DNA of 33,466 nt from Chloroflexota bacterium (GTDB taxonomy: Bacteria > Chloroflexota > Limnocylindria > P2-11E): the NCBI GenBank assembly GCA_005889075.1, contig VBDQ01000085.1, positions 1-33,466 on the forward strand. The letters are read 5' to 3'. Shown piece by piece: positions 7,334-13,069 of the stretch. The first letter of the stretch is position 1; each line of letters starts with the position of its first letter. The notes under the pieces are model-generated. The model searched no databases. It was given only the letters and a program-made list of their open reading frames with translations, and had not been told where the DNA came from. The position numbers and the translations under genes were made by a program.

Positions 7334-7935
7334 GCAAGTAACGGTGCCCGTGCCGCGGCGGTGCCGATCTCGACCTTGGGGGCCTTCCATGGCGTCCCGA
7401 GGAGCGGGAGCAGGTAGCGGTCCAGCCCGATGAAGCCCGCGGTCTTCCAGGCGAGGACCAGGAGGAAGCCGAGCAGGAGCAGGACCGGGTTCGTGCTGGC
7501 GCTGCCGGCGAGCATGAAGTTGAGGTTCATGAATGCGCCGCCGACCGCGGCGATGCCGACAAACGCACCGAGGATGAGACCGAGTCCGACGGCGGTCTCG
7601 CCGAAGGCGACGACCTTCCCGAAGACGCCCTCCCAGTGGTTGTCGATCATGAACTGGATGAAGCCGCGGTACCAGTCGTAGGTGATCGTGGGCTTGGCGG
7701 GCGCCGCGGGGATCGCGGCGATCCTCTGCCAGAAGGCGAGGATTCCCTTGCCGTCGTAGATGTAGTTCGTCGCCGCGCCGGTGTCGAGGATCTTGTGCAA
7801 TCCGGCGTCGAGCCAGCTGTAGCCGACGTAGATCCGGACGATCAGCCAGACGACGGCCATGCGGGTGTCCGAAAAGAGGAATTTCGCGAACGGCGGGTCC
7901 GCGATCTGGCTGGATCGAGTGACGAGTGCCTTCAT
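7330..7935 (-). CDS. DoxX/DoxD-like membrane protein
   Basis: 201 residues from the ATG at 7933-7935, preceded by AGGAGGT at good spacing. Four to five hydrophobic segments. The first, VVWLIVRIYVGYSWLDAG, followed by HKI, is the typical DoxX opening; Gly/Ala-rich helices follow (about 107-135 and 143-160), then a short basic tail. DoxX-family proteins include the thiosulfate:quinone oxidoreductase DoxD subunit and thiol/redox stress membrane complexes; the exact reaction here is unknown. The insert with TITYDWYRGFIQFMIDNHW resembles the DoxD-like branch. First gene of the presumed operon to the two-component system, with DosR-like boxes 58-93 bp upstream of its start. Confidence 0.8.
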   Translation of the reverse strand: MKALVTRSSQIADPPFAKFLFSDTRMAVVWLIVRIYVGYSWLDAGLHKILDTGAATNYIYDGKGILAFWQRIAAIPAAPAKPTITYDWYRGFIQFMIDNHWEGVFGKVVAFGETAVGLGLILGAFVGIAAVGGAFMNLNFMLAGSASTNPVLLLLGFLLVLAWKTAGFIGLDRYLLPLLGTPWKAPKVEIGTAAARAPLLA

Positions 7936-7992
7936 TTTCTTGGTACCTCCTGCTTGCCACGTCACTGTGCTGCTGCGAGGTTTGGGGCAACA

Positions 7993-8006
7993 GGGCCGTC
8001 CGGCCC
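7993..8006. promoter_or_regulatory. DosR-like box A1 upstream of the DoxX operon
   Basis: GGGCCGTCCGGCCC: exact 5-bp arms GGGCC/GGCCC around a 4-bp spacer, preceded by CAACA. Its centre is 64 bp upstream of the DoxX-like start. The form GGGNC-N4-GNCCC is that of mycobacterial DosR sites as I recall them. Confidence 0.7.
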
Positions 8007-8014
8007 ATGTCTGG

Positions 8015-8028
8015 GGGTCGCCCGACCC
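8015..8028. promoter_or_regulatory. DosR-like box A2
   Basis: GGGTCGCCCGACCC: perfect arms GGGTC/GACCC with a 4-bp spacer (flanking bases extend the palindrome). Its centre lies 22 bp from box A1, about two helical turns, so two regulator dimers could bind on one face of the DNA. Confidence 0.7.
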
Positions 8029-8056
8029 CCTTAACGGGGCCGCAGGCGTAGGGTCT

Positions 8057-8070
8057 GGGTCGACCGACCG
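8057..8070. promoter_or_regulatory. DosR-like box A3 (one mismatch)
   Basis: GGGTCGACCGACCG: left arm intact, right arm GACCG differs from GACCC in the last base. Its centre is 42 bp from A2. Weaker candidate site in the same divergent intergenic region. Confidence 0.45.
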
Positions 8071-8106
8071 GCCCCGCTTCCTAGGCCTCGCGACCCTCTG
8101 CGTTAT

Positions 8107-8120
8107 GTGCCGTTCGGCTC
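8107..8120. promoter_or_regulatory. degenerate DosR-like box A4
   Basis: GTGCCGTTCGGCTC: symmetric substitution in both arms (GTGCC/GGCTC) with the 4-bp spacer kept. It ends 27 bp before the ATG of the small membrane protein gene. Weak by sequence; supported mainly by position. Confidence 0.35.
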
Positions 8121-8147
8121 TACCCCTAAGCGTTATCCCATCAGACC

Positions 8148-8300
8148 ATGCCGCACATGACCGCTGCTTCTCCCGAGCTGCTCATCGTCGTCACGGTGCT
8201 CGTCCTCGTCGCCGTTGCCGCGGGGACCTTCGCCGCCCAGCTCTTCATGGCTGCGAGCCGAGCGCACTCCGGAGAAACCGGCGCCGATCAAGACTTGTAG
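8148..8300 (+). CDS. 50-residue single-pass membrane protein
   Basis: Opens MPHMTAASPELLIVV, followed by a continuous hydrophobic stretch rich in Val/Leu/Ala (about 11-34) and a polar, acidic tail with GETGADQDL at the C-terminus. One transmembrane helix is predicted. No family is recognised, and there is no strong Shine-Dalgarno. It diverges from the DoxX operon across the region with boxes A1-A4, so it may be the second target of the regulator. An internal ATG at codon 4 is an alternative start. It is too short for certainty, but codon use and the clean helix favour a real gene. Confidence 0.5.
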   Translation: MPHMTAASPELLIVVTVLVLVAVAAGTFAAQLFMAASRAHSGETGADQDL

Positions 8301-8368
8301 AGCGCCGCGACCGTCTCCGGAAGCGCCGGCGCTCAGCGCGCGCGGTCATCGGCCACACGAGCGACAGT

Positions 8369-8665
8369 TCAAGCCGCGCTGGTCGTGACGGTTAGGTTGC
8401 GGGTCCCGAGATATGCGACGAGCGCGAGGATCGCGCCGAACATGACGCCCGGGATGATGTAGAAGCCATCCGCCTGCGGGCCGAAGTCCTTGATGGCCTG
8501 GAAGACCGTGCTCCCAGGGAAGGTCTCGCTCGCGAAGTAAGCGCCGAAGGTTCCCGTCACAGCGATGATGAGCCAGTCGTAGTTGATCTTCTTCTCGAGG
8601 ATCTGCACGACGGCCCCTGCGACGACCGCGACGATCAGGATCCCCGCGAATGCTGTGAATCCCAT
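8369..8665 (-). CDS. small three-helix membrane protein
   Basis: 98 residues, start ATG 8663-8665 with AGAGGAGGAAGAA immediately upstream. Three hydrophobic segments are evident: AFAGILIVAVVAGAVVQ, a middle WLIIAVTGTFGAYFA region, and YIIPGVMFGAILALVAYLG near the end. Size and Gly-rich helices resemble GlsB/YeaQ/YmgE-type stress membrane proteins, but I cannot confirm that family. Upstream (8666-9036) lies a 370-bp intergenic region filled with DosR-like inverted repeats shared with the divergent cupredoxin gene, so induction together with the DoxX operon is likely. Function unknown. Confidence 0.75.
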   Translation of the reverse strand: MGFTAFAGILIVAVVAGAVVQILEKKINYDWLIIAVTGTFGAYFASETFPGSTVFQAIKDFGPQADGFYIIPGVMFGAILALVAYLGTRNLTVTTSAA

Positions 8666-8728
8666 TTCTTCCTCCTCTTGCGACGGTTCTGCGCCCCCGA
8701 CGATGCGCTCGGAAAGTCTCCGCCAACA

Positions 8729-8785
8729 GGGTCATTCGGACGCGACAACTGGGTCCCTTTGGCCCAGCGATGGCTCCTTCGGCCG
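8729..8785. promoter_or_regulatory. three degenerate DosR-like boxes (B1-B3)
   Basis: GGGTCATTCGGACG (8729-8742), GGTCCCTTTGGCCC (8752-8765) and GGCTCCTTCGGCCG (8772-8785) are imperfect 5-4-5 inverted repeats with centres 23 and 20 bp apart. B1 is preceded by CCAACA, as is A1. They lie 64-120 bp upstream of the small membrane protein start at 8665. Confidence 0.4.
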
Positions 8786-8808
8786 AGTCAGGTCGGCGCG
8801 GCCCAGAC

Positions 8809-8822
8809 GGGCCGTTGGTCCC
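8809..8822. promoter_or_regulatory. DosR-like box B4
   Basis: GGGCCGTTGGTCCC: fits GGGNC-N4-GNCCC exactly. It lies in the middle of the divergent intergenic region; its centre is 22 bp from B5. Confidence 0.65.
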
Positions 8823-8830
8823 CACAGCTC

Positions 8831-8844
8831 GGGACGTTCGGTCG
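8831..8844. promoter_or_regulatory. DosR-like box B5 (one mismatch)
   Basis: GGGACGTTCGGTCG: left arm GGGAC as in the mycobacterial consensus; the right arm differs. Its centre is 22 bp from B4, repeating the spacing seen for A1/A2 and C1/C2. Confidence 0.5.
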
Positions 8845-8895
8845 CTTTGCCTGTGGTAGCGCCTCCCGCATGGGTGCCGAATCTCGGCGTTCCTT

Positions 8896-8909
8896 GGGAC
8901 AACAGTCCC
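8896..8909. promoter_or_regulatory. DosR-like box B6 (perfect)
   Basis: GGGACAACAGTCCC, within TTGGGACAACAGTCCC: a perfect GGGAC-N4-GTCCC palindrome preceded by TT. Of all sites here it is closest to the remembered mycobacterial DosR consensus TTSGGGACTWWAGTCCCSAA. Its centre is about 134 bp upstream of the cupredoxin GTG. Confidence 0.75.
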
Positions 8910-8939
8910 TGGTCAGCAGTGACGAACGGCGCCGAGTTG

Positions 8940-8953
8940 GGTCCGGACGGCTC
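8940..8953. promoter_or_regulatory. degenerate DosR-like box B7
   Basis: GGTCCGGACGGCTC: two arm mismatches, but its centre is exactly 44 bp (2 x 22) from perfect box B6 and about 90 bp upstream of the cupredoxin start. Weak alone; the phasing supports it. Confidence 0.35.
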
Positions 8954-9036
8954 ACGTTGACGTCGGGTTCCCTCCGTAAGGTGGCCGAAAACGCCGCCAC
9001 TCGGCCAGACCAGTGCAGCGGCAAAAGGAAGAACAG

Positions 9037-9447
9037 GTGAAGAAGCTTCTCGCGATCGCGACATTCTCGATCCTGTACCTGGCCGCCTGTGGCGGCGCAG
9101 GCCCGACCAGCGGCACGACCGTCAACGCGACGCTCACAGACAGCAAGATCGTCATCGACCAGGCGACCGTGCCGAGCGGCAAGATCACGTTCCAGGTAAA
9201 GAACACGGGCACGATGACCCACGAGGTCGTCGTGCTCAAGACCAACCTGCCCGCCGACAAGATCCCGCCGGACCCCGACGAGCCAGGCAAGATGCTCGAG
9301 GACGGGAGCAAGGGCGAGAGCGGCGACCTCAACACGGGCGAGGCCAAGACATTCACGCTCGACCTCGAGCCGGGCAACTACGTGCTCATGTGCAACCAGA
9401 CCGGCCACTACCTGCTCGGGATGCACATCCCGTTCGTCGTCAAGTAA
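9037..9447 (+). CDS. cupredoxin (blue copper) lipoprotein
   Basis: 136 residues from the GTG at 9037 with AGGA upstream; a longer in-frame start lacks a signal peptide. The lipobox LAAC sits at residues 15-18, giving an exported lipid-anchored protein. The cupredoxin fold ends in a type-1 copper site: His in MTHEVVVLK (about 64-72), then C, H and M in VLMCNQTGHYLLGMHIPF (C-x4-H-x4-M). It probably carries electrons at the outer membrane face; partners are unknown. The divergent promoter region carries boxes B1-B7, linking it to the DevS/DevR-like system. A strong hairpin terminator follows. Sulfocyanin or plastocyanin-like naming would be equally fair. Confidence 0.88.
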   Translation: MKKLLAIATFSILYLAACGGAGPTSGTTVNATLTDSKIVIDQATVPSGKITFQVKNTGTMTHEVVVLKTNLPADKIPPDPDEPGKMLEDGSKGESGDLNTGEAKTFTLDLEPGNYVLMCNQTGHYLLGMHIPFVVK

Positions 9448-9470
9448 TCCGCTAATCCGGCCTTCACGGC

Positions 9471-9501
9471 GAAGCCCGCCGGGCGTTGCCCGGCGGGCTT
9501 C
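9471..9501 (+). terminator. strong hairpin after the cupredoxin gene
   Basis: A 13-bp perfect stem, GAAGCCCGCCGGG pairing with CCCGGCGGGCTTC, around a 5-nt CGTTG loop, beginning 24 bp after the stop. No T-run follows on either strand, as is common at high GC. It may also serve the convergent gene ending at 9608. Confidence 0.8.
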
Positions 9502-9607
9502 GAATCACACCTCCAGGACCCACTTGCCGACCTCGCTGATCTAGCCGCGGCCGGCGATCCGCCCCACACCGCGAGGCAGAGATTCGCCGGACGGGGATTC
9601 GAAGGCG

Positions 9608-9955
9608 TTATCGCAGGTGCGGGAAGATCGTGGCCGCGCCGCGATGGTCCAGGACCCGGGTGAACTTCGCGTGGTGCTGGCCGTCGTTCGGAACGTCGCG
9701 GGCGAAGAGCACGGTAGGGCGCCGCCGCGCGCGCACAAGGGCCAAGAACAGCTCGGGATCGAGGGTCTCCTCGTCGTAGACAGCGGCGTCGGCCCCGGCG
9801 AGAACATCGCAAACGCCGCCGGCAATCAGCGGACAGTTTCGGGCTGCGCAGCGGACCACGCGTACGCCCTGGCGCTCGAGCTCGCGCCCCCAGTCACGTC
9901 GTCGGACCACGTCGCGCGACACGACGAGGCTCGTTCGGCTCTCAGCCCCCGGCAC
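9608..9955 (-). CDS. receiver-like protein with a three-cysteine cluster (paralogue 2)
   Basis: 115 residues from a GTG at 9955 with GAGG upstream. It aligns along its length with the 6932-7333 product: strand SLVVSRD, helix RRRDWGRELERQG, RCA at 35-37, cysteines C36, C41 and C49 (C-x4-C-x7-C), then GADAAVYDEETLDPEL (54-69). As in paralogue 1, the last two cysteines are 7 residues apart and are followed by AD-x3-YDE and PEL. There is no output domain. It overlaps the stop of the upstream 80-residue gene by 14 bp. The two paralogues sit in separate operons that both begin with DosR-like boxes. Function unknown; cysteine-based sensing or scaffolding is inferred. Confidence 0.75.
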   Translation of the reverse strand: MPGAESRTSLVVSRDVVRRRDWGRELERQGVRVVRCAARNCPLIAGGVCDVLAGADAAVYDEETLDPELFLALVRARRRPTVLFARDVPNDGQHHAKFTRVLDHRGAATIFPHLR

Positions 9956-10184
9956 GTGTCACGACCTCAGACTCGACTATGACGTCGCGTAACGTGCCGC
10001 ACTCGACGCCGGTCAGGACAGCCAGCTCGGGTCGGCCGGTGCTTACGCGGACCTTCAGGACGCCATCGGCCTCGGCGACGGCGAGCTCGCGTGTCCAGGG
10101 CAGCCGCTTCGTAAGCAGCTGACGAACCGCGACAGCGCTCCCGCGGGGCTCGACCACCACGAACTCGACGACATAGCTCTTCAC
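9942..10184 (-). CDS. 80-residue protein of unknown function
   Basis: Starts at GTG 10184 (VKSYVVEFVVVEP) and ends with EVVTRAGG. Predicted alternating strands and one helix suggest a small alpha/beta or ferredoxin-like fold. It has one cysteine, in GVECGTLRDV. No family is recognised. The start is chosen because upstream codons are Arg-rich non-coding-like sequence and because two DosR-like boxes lie 47-82 bp before it. The stop lies inside the start of paralogue 2, so the two are one transcription unit. Confidence 0.55.
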   Translation of the reverse strand: MKSYVVEFVVVEPRGSAVAVRQLLTKRLPWTRELAVAEADGVLKVRVSTGRPELAVLTGVECGTLRDVIVESEVVTRAGG

Positions 10185-10230
10185 TTCGGGACTCGAGCCA
10201 ATCTTGCAACCGCGGTGCCGTCGGCGACGA

Positions 10231-10244
10231 GGGCCGTCGGTCCC
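10231..10244. promoter_or_regulatory. DosR-like box C1
   Basis: GGGCCGTCGGTCCC fits GGGNC-N4-GNCCC exactly. Its centre is 53 bp upstream of the GTG at 10184; it is paired with C2 at 22 bp. Confidence 0.7.
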
Positions 10245-10252
10245 GGTCAACA

Positions 10253-10266
10253 GAGCCATTCGGCCC
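10253..10266. promoter_or_regulatory. DosR-like box C2 (one mismatch)
   Basis: GAGCCATTCGGCCC, preceded by TCAACA as at A1 and B1. One arm mismatch. Its centre is 22 bp from C1. Confidence 0.6.
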
Positions 10267-10405
10267 TTAGCCCAATGAGTGACGGTGGGCCTGACGGCTA
10301 GGCCACGCCAGGTGCCTTCCACTCGTGGACGGGCGTCACCTTTGGCGGCGGCGTCTCCTGCATGAATTCGAGGTGCCGTTCGAGCACGGAAGCGCGGCGG
10401 CAACC

Positions 10406-11557
10406 ATGGCATCGTCGGACCTCCCCAGAGCGATCGGCGCCCGCAGACTTAGCCTGGTGCGCATCCTCGAGGTCGCGCCGTTCGCGGCACCCATCGACGA
10501 GCAGCGGACCGAGCTCGGCGGCGCGCAGATCATCCTGCAGGACCTCTCGCGCGGGCTTGCCGCTCGCGGCCACATCGTCACGCTCGTAGCGGCCAGAGGC
10601 TCGCACGTTGACGGTGTCGAGCTCCTCGACCTTGGCATCGACAGCGCCCGCATGCAACGGGCCGACCTCGGTCTGACGACGGGCGAGCGCTCTGACGAGC
10701 GCGCGGAGCGCGAAGCCTTCGCGAAGGTGCGTGCCTGGGTCGACGCGAACGCGTCCGAGATCGACGTGATTCACGCGCACGCGTACGACGCACCGGCGTT
10801 CGCATCGCTCGTTGGCGCTCCGCGACCGGTCGCGCACACGCTGCATTTGCCGCCGCTCGACGAGGCGGTAATGCGCGCGGCGCGAAGCGCGAAGGACGCC
10901 ACGCTCGTGACCGTTTCGAACGCGAATGCCGCCGCTTGGCGAAAGGCAGGCGTCCCGGTTGGAACCGTGGTTCCGAACGGGATCGACGTTACGAGCATTC
11001 CGTTCAGCCGCGATCGCGGCGATCACCTGCTCTACGCCGGACGGATCTCCCCCGAGAAGGGGGTCGCCGCGGCGATCGAGATCGCAGAGCGGACACGCCG
11101 CGGGATCTTGATCGTCGGATCGATCTACGACCAGGCCTATTTCGCGAAGCGGGTCGCGCCGCGCGTCCGCGCCGTGCCCGACGCGGCCGCGCCCGCGCGC
11201 GTCCGCGGCGCGATCTACATCGGTCCTCGCTCGCGCGAAGAGGTCTACGTGCACATGGGCCACGCGGCCGCGCTTGTCCTGCCGGTCGAGTGGGACGAGC
11301 CGTTCGGCCTCGTCGCGGTCGAGTCGCTCGCCACGGGGACGCCGGTGGTCGCGTACCGGCGCGGCGGTCTCGCCGACATCCTCGACTACACCTCGGGCGA
11401 GCTCGTACAGCCGAGCGACCTCGACGCGTTCGTCGCGGCGGTTCCGAAGGCGATCGACAAGGATCCGCTGGAATGCCGCCGCCGGGCCGAGCGTTTCACT
11501 CTCGAGGCGATGGTCACGGGCTACGAGACCGTTCTGGCCGGACTCGTGCACAGCTGA
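10406..11557 (+). CDS. GT4-family glycosyltransferase
   Basis: About 383 residues from ATG 10406; GTG 10457 (VRILEVAPF) is an alternative. GT-B fold: an N-terminal acceptor domain with TELGGAQIILQDLSRGLAARG; PNGIDV (about 192-197) at the linker; and a C-terminal nucleotide-sugar domain with LLYAGRISPEKG (about 208-219), the E-x7-E motif in EPFGLVAVE (about 298-306) and GTPVVAYRRGG (about 311-321). It is a retaining transferase that probably uses a nucleotide sugar at the cytoplasmic membrane face to build a glycolipid or polysaccharide; donor and acceptor are unknown. FolE follows after 21 bp and the RibD-like gene after that, so it heads a three-gene operon. Confidence 0.87.
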   Translation: MASSDLPRAIGARRLSLVRILEVAPFAAPIDEQRTELGGAQIILQDLSRGLAARGHIVTLVAARGSHVDGVELLDLGIDSARMQRADLGLTTGERSDERAEREAFAKVRAWVDANASEIDVIHAHAYDAPAFASLVGAPRPVAHTLHLPPLDEAVMRAARSAKDATLVTVSNANAAAWRKAGVPVGTVVPNGIDVTSIPFSRDRGDHLLYAGRISPEKGVAAAIEIAERTRRGILIVGSIYDQAYFAKRVAPRVRAVPDAAAPARVRGAIYIGPRSREEVYVHMGHAAALVLPVEWDEPFGLVAVESLATGTPVVAYRRGGLADILDYTSGELVQPSDLDAFVAAVPKAIDKDPLECRRRAERFTLEAMVTGYETVLAGLVHS

Positions 11558-11578
11558 ACCCTGACGACGGAGGGCCAT

Positions 11579-12259
11579 GTGGCAGATCTCGCGGACGAGA
11601 CCACGCTCCATTTGCGCGTTCCGGAAGAGGACGACGACGTCTGGTCGCCCCATCTCCGAGAACATCGCGACCTCACGGACGAGCAGTGGGAGCGCTTCGA
11701 GCGCTACACCGCCGAGATATTCACCGCTATGGGCATGAACCTCGACACGCCCGGCACGATCGACACGCCCAAGCGTTTCGTTCGCGCGCTCTACGACGCG
11801 ACCGACGGTTATGAGGGCGACCCGAAGCTCCTCACCGCGTTCCCGACCGAGTGCAAGGGTGGCGCGGCCTGTCAGGTGAACCAGATCGTCGAGGGCCCAA
11901 TACCCTTCGCCGCGCTCTGCGAGCATCACGCGCTGCCGTTCGTCGGGCGCGCGTACGTCGGCTACATCGCGCATGAAGAGATCATCGGGATTTCGAAGCT
12001 CACGCGGCTCGTGCGGCTCTGGGCGCGGCGCTTCACCCTTCAGGAGCGCATGGGCGATCAGATCGCCGACACCCTGAACTCGCTCGTGCATGCGCACGGT
12101 GTCGCGGTCTATCTCGAAGCGCATCACCTCTGCACGCAGATGCGCGGTGTGCGCGAGATGCAGGCGAAGACGCGGACCGCGGTGTGGCGCGGCGAGTACA
12201 CCGAGAACTCCGAGATCCGGAACGAGTTCTTCCACCTCGCGGGGGTGGGCGTCAGCTAG
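11579..12259 (+). CDS. folE: GTP cyclohydrolase I
   Basis: 226 residues. It converts GTP to 7,8-dihydroneopterin triphosphate, first step of folate and other pterin synthesis (family knowledge). Zinc ligands are C114 and H117 in CEHHALPF and C185 in HHLCTQMRG; the GISKLTRLV stretch (137-145) carries the usual substrate loop. The N-terminal 30 residues are acidic and variable, as in many family members. Start is GTG 11579 preceded by GGAGG; an ATG two bases earlier is out of frame. The RibD-like gene begins 3 bp after the stop. Confidence 0.95.
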   Translation: MADLADETTLHLRVPEEDDDVWSPHLREHRDLTDEQWERFERYTAEIFTAMGMNLDTPGTIDTPKRFVRALYDATDGYEGDPKLLTAFPTECKGGAACQVNQIVEGPIPFAALCEHHALPFVGRAYVGYIAHEEIIGISKLTRLVRLWARRFTLQERMGDQIADTLNSLVHAHGVAVYLEAHHLCTQMRGVREMQAKTRTAVWRGEYTENSEIRNEFFHLAGVGVS

Positions 12260-12262
12260 CTC

Positions 12263-13069
12263 GTGCTCGCGACGCTGCTCGATCGAAGCGACGGCACTGA
12301 GCTCCCGCTCCCGGCGTCGCTGCGCGATCGGTACGGTGGCGACCTACGCTTTCCGCGGGACCGCGTCCATGTGTTCGCGAACTTCGTGAGCTCCATCGAC
12401 GGGGTCGTCTCCTTCGCCCTTCCGGGCAAGACGCAGGCGTCGTTCATCAGCAAGGGCGAGCCGGCGGACCGCTTTGTGCTCGGCCTCTTACGTGCGGCAG
12501 CCGACGCGGTCGTCGTCGGCGCCGGAACGTTGCGCGAGGAACGGGGCGGTATGTGGACGCCCGAGCAGCCCTTCCCCGACGCCGCGGGCGGCTTCGCCGA
12601 GCTGCGGCGCGCGATGCATGCCTCCGAGCGGCCGCTGATGGTCGTCGTCAGTGCGTCGGGCGACCTCGATCTCAAGACGCCGGCGCTTGCCGAGGGCGCT
12701 CCAGTAGTCATCTTGACGACCCGGGCGGGCGCGAAGCGCCTTGCCGGCGCGCCAACGCATCTGCGCATCCGCGCACTCGAGCGCACGACAGCGGCCGAGA
12801 TCCTCAAGGCGACGGTCGACGAGACCGGGGGAAAGCTGATCCTCACCGAGGGCGGCCCGACGCTCCTGGGTCACTTTCTTCGCGAGCGATCGCTCGACGA
12901 CCTCTTCCTCACGATCGCGCCACGGATCGTCGGCCGCGACGCGACCGCGCGGCGGCTCGCGCTCGTCGAAGGAGCGGCATTCGCGCCTGGAGAGGCACCT
13001 GAGTCGCGCCTTGCGAGCGTGAAGACCGCGGGCGACTACCTCTTCCTGCGATTCGCGCGTCGCACTTAG
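12263..13069 (+). CDS. RibD C-terminal-type (pyrimidine/pterin) reductase
   Basis: 268 residues, GTG start. The RibD_C/DHFR-like Rossmann fold has VHVFANFVSSIDGVVS (about 35-50), a nucleotide loop VVVGAGTLREERGG (about 81-94), GGKLILTEGGPTLLGHFL (about 189-206) and LTIAPRIVG (about 215-223). Family members reduce 5-amino-6-ribosylaminouracil phosphate with NADPH in riboflavin synthesis. Some stand-alone homologues act on pterins. There is no deaminase domain. Immediate linkage to folE (3-bp gap) makes a pterin or folate-related reduction an attractive but unproved alternative. Its TAG overlaps the TAA of the convergent Rieske gene (TTAG). Confidence 0.82.
   Translation: MLATLLDRSDGTELPLPASLRDRYGGDLRFPRDRVHVFANFVSSIDGVVSFALPGKTQASFISKGEPADRFVLGLLRAAADAVVVGAGTLREERGGMWTPEQPFPDAAGGFAELRRAMHASERPLMVVVSASGDLDLKTPALAEGAPVVILTTRAGAKRLAGAPTHLRIRALERTTAAEILKATVDETGGKLILTEGGPTLLGHFLRERSLDDLFLTIAPRIVGRDATARRLALVEGAAFAPGEAPESRLASVKTAGDYLFLRFARRT

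Noticed and set aside
10298-12235. Long minus-strand open frame (645 codons) antisense to the GT4 and folE genes
   Set aside because: It is the shadow of well-supported plus-strand genes, has no domain and is Arg/Glu-rich as expected for an antisense frame in high-GC DNA.
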